DNA of 64,000 nucleotides from Gp7-AA6 sp036395755 (GTDB taxonomy: Bacteria; Acidobacteriota; Thermoanaerobaculia; UBA5066; Gp7-AA6): contig DASWCZ010000057.1 in the NCBI GenBank assembly GCA_036395755.1, positions 27,293 to 91,292 on the forward strand, in the 5' to 3' direction. Below the pieces are notes generated by a model that worked only from the letters and a program-made list of their open reading frames with translations, had not been told where the DNA came from and did not search any database. Positions 57,403 to 64,000 of this stretch are shown piece by piece. The position numbers and the translations under genes are program-made. The number at the start of each line of letters is the position of its first letter. The first letter of the stretch is position 1.

Positions 57403-58803
57403 ATGAGAATGACGACGCACGATCTCCGCAGGAACGTCTTCTGGGTGGCGGTTGGACTGATCCTCTTCAATGCTCTTCCGGCAACCGCGGTTCCCGCTTT
57501 CTCCCGCAAATATCAGACCTCCTGCCAGACGTGTCACGTGATCTTCCCCAAGTTGAATCCATTCGGGGAGGCTTTCCGTTTGAACGGCTATCGGATGCCG
57601 GCGGAGACGGCCGAGCAGGTCAAGCAGCAGCCGGTCTCGCTCGGTGCCGAAGCCTACAAGCGTATGTGGCCGGGAATGGTCTACCCGAGCGATCTTCCCA
57701 GCAACGTTCCGTTCGCGTTAAACACGAAGATGGAAAACATCTACTCCTCGAGCCAGGACGACACCGGCCATCAGGTCGTTCACAACGACTTTCAGTTTCC
57801 GCAGGAAGTCAACCTCTTTTCCGCCGGTACTCTGGGGCAGACGTTCGGCTTCTTCGGCGAGCTGACCTGGGAGGAGCGCCCCGACGGCGGCAGCGACACG
57901 GAGATCGAGCACGCCCGGCTCGACGTGACCTCGGCTTTCGGCCCCGAGCACCTGGTGAACTTCCGGATCGGGAAGCTCGCGCCGAATCTCTACGATGGCT
58001 TCCAAGAGATGTGGCTGATGACCGACAACGGGATCGACACACTCTTCACGTTCAACCCGATCGGGTTCCGCGGAGGCACCGGCCTCGCGGAGGAGGGCGG
58101 AGGAGTGAGCCTTCCGGCGCGAGCCCGGTCGATCGAGATGTACGGGGTCGCGGCCCACCGGCTCTTCTACACGGTCGGCGTCGACAGCCCGATCGGGCCA
58201 GGTGGTCCAAACGGGACTTTTGGCGCCAACAGCCAGAAGGATCTTTATGCACGCATCGACTACAAGATCGGAGGCATGGGCCTGGACGGTGACACGGGAG
58301 GTGTGAAGCTTCCTCCCGAGAACTGGCGGGAGAAGTCGCTGCGCATCGGCATCCTTGGATACACGGGCAACGGAAAAGACGTCAATTTCGACATCACGGA
58401 CGACGATGGCAATGCCTTCAAGATGCAGGACCGCCGCTACAACCGCTACGGCGTTTTCGGGTCCTGGTACTTCGGTGACTTAAACGTCTTCGGCGTCGCC
58501 CTGCACGGGACCGACAGGCTTCAGTTACTCGATGACCAGACGCTGGTGCAAATCAGCGAGACGACGCGCAGCTACGACGTCTGGTTCGCACAAGCGGACT
58601 ATGTCATCCGGCCGCCTTTCCAGGCTTCCGTGCGCTACGAGAACCTGCGCGTGGCGGATGCGACGGTCCCGTCGATCCGCGCTCTGAACGCAAATTTCAG
58701 CCTGCTCATCCGCGCCAACATCAAAGCCATGCTCGAGTACCACCGCGATCTGCGCAACTCGCAGAACTACACGCTTGCGACCGTGCTGCGGTTCGCACTG
58801 TAA
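57403..58803 (+). CDS. Second haem-bearing beta-barrel protein (Cyc2-like)
   Basis: A 466-residue protein with a signal sequence (1-30), then P-A-F-S-R-K-Y-Q-T-S-C-Q-T-C-H with haem at Cys41-His45 followed by F-P-K-L-N-P-F-G-E-A-F-R-L-N-G-Y, the segment seen in cytochrome-porin fusions. Barrel-like strands fill the rest, ending in L-R-F-A-L. It is distantly related to the protein at 54507 but clearly different. ATG 57403 preferred; 57370 is possible. Followed by a cupredoxin and a dihaem cytochrome. Confidence 0.78.
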   Translation: MRMTTHDLRRNVFWVAVGLILFNALPATAVPAFSRKYQTSCQTCHVIFPKLNPFGEAFRLNGYRMPAETAEQVKQQPVSLGAEAYKRMWPGMVYPSDLPSNVPFALNTKMENIYSSSQDDTGHQVVHNDFQFPQEVNLFSAGTLGQTFGFFGELTWEERPDGGSDTEIEHARLDVTSAFGPEHLVNFRIGKLAPNLYDGFQEMWLMTDNGIDTLFTFNPIGFRGGTGLAEEGGGVSLPARARSIEMYGVAAHRLFYTVGVDSPIGPGGPNGTFGANSQKDLYARIDYKIGGMGLDGDTGGVKLPPENWREKSLRIGILGYTGNGKDVNFDITDDDGNAFKMQDRRYNRYGVFGSWYFGDLNVFGVALHGTDRLQLLDDQTLVQISETTRSYDVWFAQADYVIRPPFQASVRYENLRVADATVPSIRALNANFSLLIRANIKAMLEYHRDLRNSQNYTLATVLRFAL

Positions 58804-58823
58804 ACGTGAAAGGAAACGAAACC

Positions 58824-59402
58824 ATGAAAAGGTTCCTCTGCGGCGTCTTATTCGCTCTGGCGACCGTTCCCCTGCTTGCGGGAGGCATTCACGGCAGGGT
58901 CGCCTGCGCTGGCCAGAGCGACAACGGCGGAGCAGTCGTCTACGTGGCGAAAGTTCCCGGGAAGACATTCCCGCCGCCAAAGGACCACGCCACGATGGAC
59001 CAGAGCAACAGAGTCTTTCTACCGCACGTGCTCCCGGTACTCGTGGGCACTACCGTCGATTTCACGAACGCCGATCCCTATCTCCACAATGTCTTCTCGC
59101 CGGAGGCTTGCGCCGACAAGTTCAATCTGGGCACGTATCCCAAGGGGGAAAAGAGGTCTCACACCTTCCGGAAGGAGTGCTTCGCCCCGGTCCTTTGCAT
59201 CGTCCACCCGGAGATGGAGGCTTTCCTCGCGGTGCTGCCGACCCCGTACTTCGGTGTCACGAAGCCCGACGGCTCTTATGACGTTCGCGATGTTCCGGAC
59301 GGCTCCTACACCGTCAAGGTCTGGCACCCGAAGCTCAAGGGGAGCGAGAAATCCGTCGCAGTGCACGGGGCAACGGAAGCCGACTTCCAGATCGCCCGTT
59401 GA
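58824..59402 (+). CDS. Periplasmic cupredoxin (plastocyanin-like) with carboxypeptidase-regulatory-type end
   Basis: A 192-residue exported protein (signal peptide about 1-19). His in Y-L-H-N-V-F, Cys in V-L-C-I-V-H, His in I-V-H-P-E-M and Met in that same loop fit a type 1 copper site. The C-terminal 60 residues (P-D-G-S-Y-D-V-R-D-V-P-D-G-S-Y) are a small beta-sandwich repeat. It is a likely electron carrier between the adjacent haem-barrel and cytochrome proteins. ATG 58824 has AAAGGAAACG upstream. Confidence 0.8.
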   Translation: MKRFLCGVLFALATVPLLAGGIHGRVACAGQSDNGGAVVYVAKVPGKTFPPPKDHATMDQSNRVFLPHVLPVLVGTTVDFTNADPYLHNVFSPEACADKFNLGTYPKGEKRSHTFRKECFAPVLCIVHPEMEAFLAVLPTPYFGVTKPDGSYDVRDVPDGSYTVKVWHPKLKGSEKSVAVHGATEADFQIAR

Positions 59403-59406
59403 CGCC

Positions 59407-60411
59407 ATGGACGGCGAGAAGGATCTCCGGGCTCGCGCGGAAGAACGGAGCTCGGGCGCCCGAGGATCGCACTGGCTGTTCCGTTACCGGAGGCTTCTGC
59501 AAGTCGCTGGCTGCGTCGGGGTTTGTCTGCCTTTGGCGGGCGTGCCCTTCCGAGCCGCCGCGGCCGTCGGCGCGCGCCCGAGCCGGGAGGAAGCTCCCAG
59601 CCACGTCATTGGAGGTCTTCGAATCACGCCCGTCGAGGGAGAGAGCTGGCTGAGACATCTCGGGATCCCGTTTGTGGGATCCAACATGGGCCGCGTAGGA
59701 CTCTGGGCCTCTCCTCCCTTAAACGCCTCGGCCCAGCCATCTTCCGGGGTGGGGCCGGATGGCGAGTTCCTCCTCTCGGGCGCGGACCTGTATCGGCTGA
59801 ACTGCCGGTCCTGCCACAAGGCGGATGGCGCGGGCGTCCCGCCAGAGATCAACTCGCTCATCGGCCCAGTTCAGGCAACGTCGCCCGTCATGATCCGTGC
59901 ACAAATGAAGCAGCGCGGCATCGAGCTGGACGCGAAGACGGTGAACAAGCTCGCCTCCCAGGCGCAAACCGCACTCCGCGCACGGCTCGAGAATGGCGGT
60001 GTGAAGATGCCACCATTCCGACACCTGACGCGGGAAGAGGTGAAAGCTCTGCTGGCTTACGTCGAGGAGCTCGCCGGCATCCCAGGAGCCGAACGCAAGC
60101 AGATCTGGTTGTCTGAGCCTGCTGCTCGCGTGGGGGAGCTTCTGATCAAAGGAACCTGCCACATCTGTCACGAGGCGACCGGCCCCGGCCTCGCCATCTC
60201 CGTGGCGATGCCCGGAGCCATCCCGTCGCTGGCGAGCCTCCCGAGAGACAGAATTCGGTCTGAAGTGATTCGAAAGGTGCGCGAGGGGCTATCCAGGCCG
60301 ATGCCGATGATGCCGAGCGACCGGGGCGAGATGCCGATCTTCAGCGAACTTGAACCCGCGGAGGTCGCCGCCGCGTACGCGTACTTGGTCGGCTACCCCC
60401 CCCGACCATGA
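59407..60411 (+). CDS. Dihaem c-type cytochrome
   Basis: A 334-residue protein with an N-terminal hydrophobic segment (about 31-53) that may be an anchor or signal. Two haem motifs: C-R-S-C-H at 133-137 and C-H-I-C-H at 251-255, each in a cytochrome c-like domain. The start ATG lies 4 bases after the cupredoxin stop, so they are one operon. Probably part of the same electron chain. Confidence 0.82.
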   Translation: MDGEKDLRARAEERSSGARGSHWLFRYRRLLQVAGCVGVCLPLAGVPFRAAAAVGARPSREEAPSHVIGGLRITPVEGESWLRHLGIPFVGSNMGRVGLWASPPLNASAQPSSGVGPDGEFLLSGADLYRLNCRSCHKADGAGVPPEINSLIGPVQATSPVMIRAQMKQRGIELDAKTVNKLASQAQTALRARLENGGVKMPPFRHLTREEVKALLAYVEELAGIPGAERKQIWLSEPAARVGELLIKGTCHICHEATGPGLAISVAMPGAIPSLASLPRDRIRSEVIRKVREGLSRPMPMMPSDRGEMPIFSELEPAEVAAAYAYLVGYPPRP

Positions 60412-60571
60412 GAACCCAGCCGGGGCCCCTCTCGGCTCGGTTGAAGACATCCGCCTTGACCAGGCGAGCGAGCCGAGGCTGGTTGGAAGTGCGGCGACCG
60501 CGTTTACCCAGGTTCAGGAGCCGGAGACCGTCGGCGCGCAGCCTTCATCGCAGCAGGGCATTGCCACTCCG
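60412..60571. other. Gap between the dihaem cytochrome and radical SAM genes
   Basis: About 160 bases between convergent genes. No gene or strong hairpin was recognised. Confidence 0.4.
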
Positions 60572-61801
60572 CTACGCGGCTCGCGGCCGCATCTTCCAGG
60601 CGACGTAGGGACGGGCGAGAGCGCGCAGGGCCGAGCACTGGCAGTCGTAGAGCCGGGATGCGAAGCTCTTCTCGACGAGCTCGCCGCCCTCTTCTGGCTG
60701 GACGACGAGTGAAACGTCGATCGGGAGAACGCCAACGGGGAGGTGCGCGTCTCGGCATGCTTCGTAGAGATGCGCGAAAACTTCCTTCATTGCGTCCGGG
60801 TCGGGGGGCTGGACGTTCTCCATCTCGCTGCCGATCGTCGGGCGGAAGATGCACACGGTCGGGAACGCGCCGGCGGCGACGATCCGGTCGATTCCGCGCT
60901 TCGTCGCGTCGATCGGCTCGATCCCCGCGATGATCTCGCCCGACACTCGACCCCGGCCGAGCTTTCGCGCCGTGTACTCCATCGCCTCGAAGAACGCTTC
61001 CTGGCCGAGCGTATCGGCTTTGCCCGGACAGATTGCCTCAAAGAATCGAGGGTCCTCGAACTCGTAGCAGAAAGAGAAGTGGTCGGCTCCCGCGTCGATG
61101 AGATCGTCGTACTCGCCGAACTTGCGCGACGGCACCGGCATGCACTGCACACCGATGAAGCCGCCCACCCGCTCCCGGAGTGCCCGGACGAACGGCTCGC
61201 ACTGGCGAAGACCGTGGATCGCCTCCAAGCGGTCGACGTCCTCGTAGTGATAGCCGGTGTTCAAGTGCGTGAACACCGATCCCGATTCCTCGCGCGCGGC
61301 GAGCGCGACCTCGACGACGTCCTCGACCTTCTTTCTCGCCAGCTCGACCGATCCCACGTTCTTTCCGGTCGTGCAGAACTTGCACGCTCGCGACGGACGA
61401 GACGCCCAGAAGAGGCACGACGTCGAAACGTAGATGCCCAGATAGTTCCCCTGCAGTACGCCGATCCTGCTCATCTCGACGCCCGAAGACGTCCGGCGTG
61501 AGTACCAGGCCGGCTCCGCGGGGAGATCAGCGGAGTAGCCTTCGCCGCTGCGCTCGTCGAGGATCCAGTAGCCGTCCGGCTGCTTGAAGAGACAGAAGGG
61601 GGAGGAGGCTGCGAAGCGCTCGGCGACCGGCACGTTGACCCAGTGCTTCCGGCGAGGTCCGCGAATCACGAGCTCGAGGCCGGACCCCAGGCCGGCCCGC
61701 GTGCGCGCAATTCGCCGCGCGTCGGCGCCGAGCTCGCAGGTCCTGTCGATCTTGATCCCGCGGCAGAAGAGCTCGATTTCCAGCTCGACCGAAGAAAACA
61801 T
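60572..61801 (-). CDS. Radical SAM enzyme with a wide CX10CX2C cluster motif
   Basis: A 409-residue protein. Cys129, Cys140 and Cys143 (S-C-L-F-W...A-C-K-F-C) most likely bind the [4Fe-4S]/SAM cluster, with 10 rather than 3 residues between the first two Cys. The remaining TIM-barrel includes T-H-L-N-T-G-Y and G-I-E-P-I-D. The N-terminal 110 residues contain further Cys (13, 22, 70) and form an extra domain. Two Cys in D-C-Q-C lie near the C-terminus. Substrate unknown. It is divergent from an OsmC gene; a palindrome copy lies between them. Confidence 0.75.
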   Translation of the reverse strand: MFSSVELEIELFCRGIKIDRTCELGADARRIARTRAGLGSGLELVIRGPRRKHWVNVPVAERFAASSPFCLFKQPDGYWILDERSGEGYSADLPAEPAWYSRRTSSGVEMSRIGVLQGNYLGIYVSTSCLFWASRPSRACKFCTTGKNVGSVELARKKVEDVVEVALAAREESGSVFTHLNTGYHYEDVDRLEAIHGLRQCEPFVRALRERVGGFIGVQCMPVPSRKFGEYDDLIDAGADHFSFCYEFEDPRFFEAICPGKADTLGQEAFFEAMEYTARKLGRGRVSGEIIAGIEPIDATKRGIDRIVAAGAFPTVCIFRPTIGSEMENVQPPDPDAMKEVFAHLYEACRDAHLPVGVLPIDVSLVVQPEEGGELVEKSFASRLYDCQCSALRALARPYVAWKMRPRAA

Positions 61802-61847
61802 GCATGCCTCCCGAACCGGAATGTAAGCGTCCCGGCTCGGGGTAACC

Positions 61848-61863
61848 TGATGCGCCTGCATCA
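61848..61863. promoter_or_regulatory. Palindrome copy 4 (TGATGCGCCTGCATCA)
   Basis: The most symmetrical copy: CCTGATGC and GCATCAGG are exact mirrors around GCCT. It lies between the divergent radical SAM and OsmC genes, 54 bases from the first start and 42 from the second, and could control both. Confidence 0.7.
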
Positions 61864-61897
61864 GGACATCCAGAGACAAAAGGCGTCTGATCCGGGC

Positions 61898-62338
61898 ATG
61901 GAAATGAAAGTCTGGTTTCCCGAGGGTCTCGCGGTCGAGGCGAGTTTCGACGGTTTCCTCTTGCGGACGGACCAGCCGGCCACGATCGGTGGAGGAGGAA
62001 CGGCGCCGACGCCCTTCGATCTCTTCCTCGCATCGATTGGCACTTGCGCGGGCTATTACGCTCTCCGGTTCTGCCAGGCCCGGGGTTTGCCGACCGAGGA
62101 CGTCGGTCTGAAGCTTTCCGCGGAGAAGGACCCGGTGCTGAAACGAGTGACTCACGTCTCGATCGAGATCGAGTTGCCGCCCGACTTCCCGGAGAAGTAC
62201 CGGGAAGCAATCGTGCGCGCCACCGATCAGTGCAGCGTCAAGAAGCACCTGCTCCAGCCTCCTGAGATCGAAGTCGTGGCGGTCCGGCCCTCTCTCGGCC
62301 CTCCCCCGTTGGTGCTCTCTTCGACGAACGTCGTCTGA
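61898..62338 (+). CDS. OsmC family protein (cysteine form)
   Basis: A 146-residue OsmC-fold protein starting M-E-M-K-V-W-F-P-E-G. Catalytic Cys in I-G-T-C-A-G-Y-Y and second Cys in T-D-Q-C-S-V. Start taken at ATG 61898 because an earlier ATG at 61850 lies inside the palindrome. Likely an organic hydroperoxide reductase or acyl-type redox protein. It is the cysteine counterpart of the selenocysteine OsmC-like protein at 35183. Confidence 0.85.
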   Translation: MEMKVWFPEGLAVEASFDGFLLRTDQPATIGGGGTAPTPFDLFLASIGTCAGYYALRFCQARGLPTEDVGLKLSAEKDPVLKRVTHVSIEIELPPDFPEKYREAIVRATDQCSVKKHLLQPPEIEVVAVRPSLGPPPLVLSSTNVV

Positions 62339-62390
62339 CGCCGGACCAGACTTCCAGGCCGCGCGCCCGAGCGCGCGACCTTTGCGCCCG

Positions 62391-62504
62391 GTTTCGAGGG
62401 TTCCGCAGTTTTCCCCGAACGGCAAGCGGCTCGTCTGGGGCTCGACGTGCGCAAACCCGAGCGGGCACGAGACGAATCTGTTTCTCGCCCGGTGGGTCGA
62501 CTGA
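62391..62504 (+). pseudogene. Remnant of a TolB/PD40-type beta-propeller gene, 3' end
   Basis: The frame V-S-R-V-P-Q-F-S-P-N-G-K-R-L-V-W-G-S followed by T-N-L-F-L-A-R-W-V-D and a stop matches the last blade of WD40-like propellers (F-S-P-D-G-K-R-L). No upstream part is present, so it is a relic of a larger gene. Confidence 0.65.
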
Positions 62505-62524
62505 ACCCCGGCCTGTCAGCCGGC

Positions 62525-62540
62525 TGATACATTTGCATCA
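62525..62540. promoter_or_regulatory. Palindrome copy 5 (TGATACATTTGCATCA)
   Basis: Fifth copy, read on the other strand as TGATGCAAATGTATCA. It is centred about 57 bases before the ATG of the membrane-protein gene at 62590. Confidence 0.65.
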
Positions 62541-62589
62541 TCTCCTTCGCTCCATTCCGGGGGAACCTTTCTCCGGAGGAGGCAGCAAG

Positions 62590-63135
62590 ATGAAAGCCCT
62601 GATCGAACGAACCAGTCGCCTGCTGAATTTCCCATTGAGCCCCGCTCCCCGCGGGTTGCTCCTCGCGGCGGCGCTCCTCCTCGGAGCGACCTGCTTCCTG
62701 CCGCTCTGGAAGGTCGCGACGTTCGCTCCGGGAACGCTCAAGCACGGGACGTCCAACTACGAGCTCGTCGAGCCGGGGGCGCGCGTCGAGACGACCGATC
62801 CGTCGAACGAGGTCACGGGGCCGAGAGAGGTCCCCGCGGATTTCGTCGAGTTCAAGTGGGTCCCGTTCGCGCTCGGTATACTCGGTTTGCTCTTTCTGAG
62901 GGCGGCCGTGCTCGGAACGATGCGTACGCTCGTGGACGTCTTCGTCGTGTTCGCCTACTTCGCGGCCTTCTCGTTCAGGTCGTTCGGATCCCGGTTCTCG
63001 CAGTACGGGCGGTCTTACCCGGGGCCCGGAGCGTACGCGCTCGTCGGGATCGTCCTCGTTCTCGGCGGAGCGCTGTTTCTAGCGTGGCGACAGGGCCGCT
63101 CCGAGCTCGCCGGAGAAGCGGGCATAGCCGGCTAA
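62590..63135 (+). CDS. Four-helix membrane protein of unknown function
   Basis: A 181-residue protein with hydrophobic helices near residues 20-42, 90-105, 112-130 and 150-165. The region between the first two (about 43-88) is outside or periplasmic. No motif was recognised. GGAGGAGG lies before ATG 62590. It is followed after 14 bases by a hemerythrin and shares the palindrome-bearing promoter, so both may belong to one oxygen-related operon. Confidence 0.7.
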   Translation: MKALIERTSRLLNFPLSPAPRGLLLAAALLLGATCFLPLWKVATFAPGTLKHGTSNYELVEPGARVETTDPSNEVTGPREVPADFVEFKWVPFALGILGLLFLRAAVLGTMRTLVDVFVVFAYFAAFSFRSFGSRFSQYGRSYPGPGAYALVGIVLVLGGALFLAWRQGRSELAGEAGIAG

Positions 63136-63149
63136 CGCAGAGGATCTCA

Positions 63150-63605
63150 ATGATCGATACCGATGTTCCCGAAGGCGTCAAGGTCGAGCACCAGAAGCTG
63201 CGCAAGGAGCTCGATCGCGCCGTCGCCCTCGGTGGCGAGACCGCCGACGCCGCGCGAGCAGTCCTGAAAGTACTCTCTCCCCACATGATTCTCGAAGAGG
63301 AGTACGCGGCGCCCCCGCTGCGCCTGCTTCCGCACCTCGCGCGTGGCGAGTTCGTTCCCGAGATGTCACGCATCCTGACGCGGACGGAGTCCTTGAAAGC
63401 GGAGATGCCCCGAATGCTTGGCGAGCACAAGCTGATCGTCGAAGCCCTTCGGCGGCTCCTTCAAGCCGCCGTCCGCGAGCGGCACGACGGATACGCGAGC
63501 TTCGCGCAGAAACTGATCCTCCACGCGCAACAGGAGGAAGACTTCTACTACCCCGCTGCGATTCTCGTGGGCGAGTACGTCAAGCTGCGGCTGGGACGGG
63601 AGTGA
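63150..63605 (+). CDS. Hemerythrin/HHE-domain protein
   Basis: A 151-residue four-helix protein. Candidate diiron ligands are in V-E-H-Q-K, S-P-H-M-I-L-E-E-E, L-G-E-H-K-L and I-L-H-A-Q-Q-E-E-D, fitting the HHE family better than the protein at 42201. Probably binds oxygen or NO, or repairs iron-sulfur clusters. ATG 63150 with GCAGAGGATC upstream; second gene of the operon with the membrane protein. Confidence 0.8.
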   Translation: MIDTDVPEGVKVEHQKLRKELDRAVALGGETADAARAVLKVLSPHMILEEEYAAPPLRLLPHLARGEFVPEMSRILTRTESLKAEMPRMLGEHKLIVEALRRLLQAAVRERHDGYASFAQKLILHAQQEEDFYYPAAILVGEYVKLRLGRE

Positions 63606-63633
63606 GTCTCCCGGTTCTTTCCCGCCCCTCCGA

Positions 63634-64000
63634 TTACGCGGCTCTTCGCGAACCTTCGAGCTCGCGTTGGATCATCCGCAGCGAGATGCGCCGGATCAGA
63701 CGGACGAATGGGCTGACGACCCGCCAGTAGCGTCGGAAGCGCTTTCGCGATACCGGATCGGTTGCGGCGACACGGGTCTCGGTAACGACCCGGGTCACGC
63801 CGGGCGCTTCCGGGCTGGCCGCGATGCTCCAGGCAATTTTCGTGAAGCCCGGCTCGGCAAGTGTCGGGCCGCGTCTCACGTCTCCGAAAGCGAGAGGGCA
63901 GGTTTCGGATTGCGAACAGAAGCCGGACAACGCGGGAGCGCTCGAGATCGAGCGAACGAAAAGCGGCGTACGCGTCGCCCGCCTCGGCCCGGACCTGCGC
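63634..64000 (-). CDS. SRPBCC-like protein, 5' end outside the window
   Basis: The minus-strand frame stays open to the window end, so the N-terminus is missing. About 120 residues are visible. The segment V-T-E-T-R-V-A-A-T-D and the end R-Y-W-R-V-V-S-P-F-V-R-L-I-R-R fit a START/SRPBCC-like protein of unknown role. A codon at 63930 could be an internal start. It converges with the hemerythrin gene, 28 bases apart. Confidence 0.55.
   Translation of the reverse strand, partial: RRSGPRRATRTPLFVRSISSAPALSGFCSQSETCPLAFGDVRRGPTLAEPGFTKIAWSIAASPEAPGVTRVVTETRVAATDPVSRKRFRRYWRVVSPFVRLIRRISLRMIQRELEGSRRAA

Noticed and set aside
57124..57537. 137-codon minus-strand frame over the haem-barrel start
   Set aside because: It is antisense to the signal peptide and haem motif of the gene at 57403 and shows no family motif.
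63178..63369. Short frames opposite the last hemerythrin
   Set aside because: Arg-rich shadows with no ribosome-binding site; the plus-strand protein has HHE ligands.

Overview
The window is a GC-rich, gene-dense chromosome segment of a Gram-negative bacterium (outer-membrane porins, Tat signals, exosortase, Rieske/cytochrome b complex). Gene content (exosortase H pair, HlyD/site-2-protease cassettes, a CATTCCGAG-type hairpin repeat, Sec-dependent formate dehydrogenase) is compatible with an uncultured Acidobacteriota-like lineage, but no rRNA is present and the taxonomic call is an inference. No phage, insertion sequence or CRISPR array was seen.

Layout. 1-8 kb: membrane protein, YdjM-like hydrolase, SDR, REC-PilZ regulator, dCMP deaminase, a ketosynthase / catalytically dead ketosynthase / thioesterase trio, and an exosortase H pair. 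8-13 kb: FHA-Fis regulator, SMC, tRNA-Thr. 13-22 kb: an unusual export-like locus. A STAS protein, a GAF-HlyD fusion and a PqqD-like/M50/HlyD fusion form one operon. Facing it are two small genes for proteins with a common N-terminal leader and long runs of 5- and 7-residue repeats, each with a -24/-12 (sigma-54) type promoter. Next to them is an operon for an adaptor protein, a histidine kinase and a sigma-54 activator. 22-28 kb: DGQHR protein, LemA, HtpX-like protease, LOG-family protein, S4 protein, EAL protein, ferritin-like protein.

28-35 kb: a sugar-type ABC importer with an outer-membrane porin-OmpA fusion. 35-45 kb: a selenium/formate region. It has an OsmC-like protein whose catalytic cysteine codon is an in-frame TGA followed by a 7-bp SECIS-like hairpin, then fdhD, a selenocysteine FDH-N catalytic subunit (TGA in the R-V-Sec-H-G-P-T context), its iron-sulfur and cytochrome b subunits, fdhE, a hemerythrin, moaA, and a second ABC substrate-binding protein paralogous to the first. 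selA, selB and selC are not in the window.

45-52 kb: redoxin, MoxR-like ATPase, HpcH/HpaI aldolase and a secreted subtilase; a decayed copy of the aldolase gene end lies beyond the subtilase. 52-64 kb: a respiratory/redox island. A cytochrome b-c fusion, a Rieske protein, a small cytochrome and a haem-bearing beta-barrel form one operon. Around it are a LuxR-type regulator, a second haem-barrel protein, a cupredoxin, a dihaem cytochrome, a radical SAM enzyme divergent from a cysteine OsmC protein, a membrane protein and a hemerythrin. Five copies of a 16-bp palindrome (about TGATGCA-N2-TGMATCA) sit upstream of these transcription units and suggest one regulon. Remnants of acetate kinase and of a TolB-like propeller gene are also present. 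The last gene runs off the window end.
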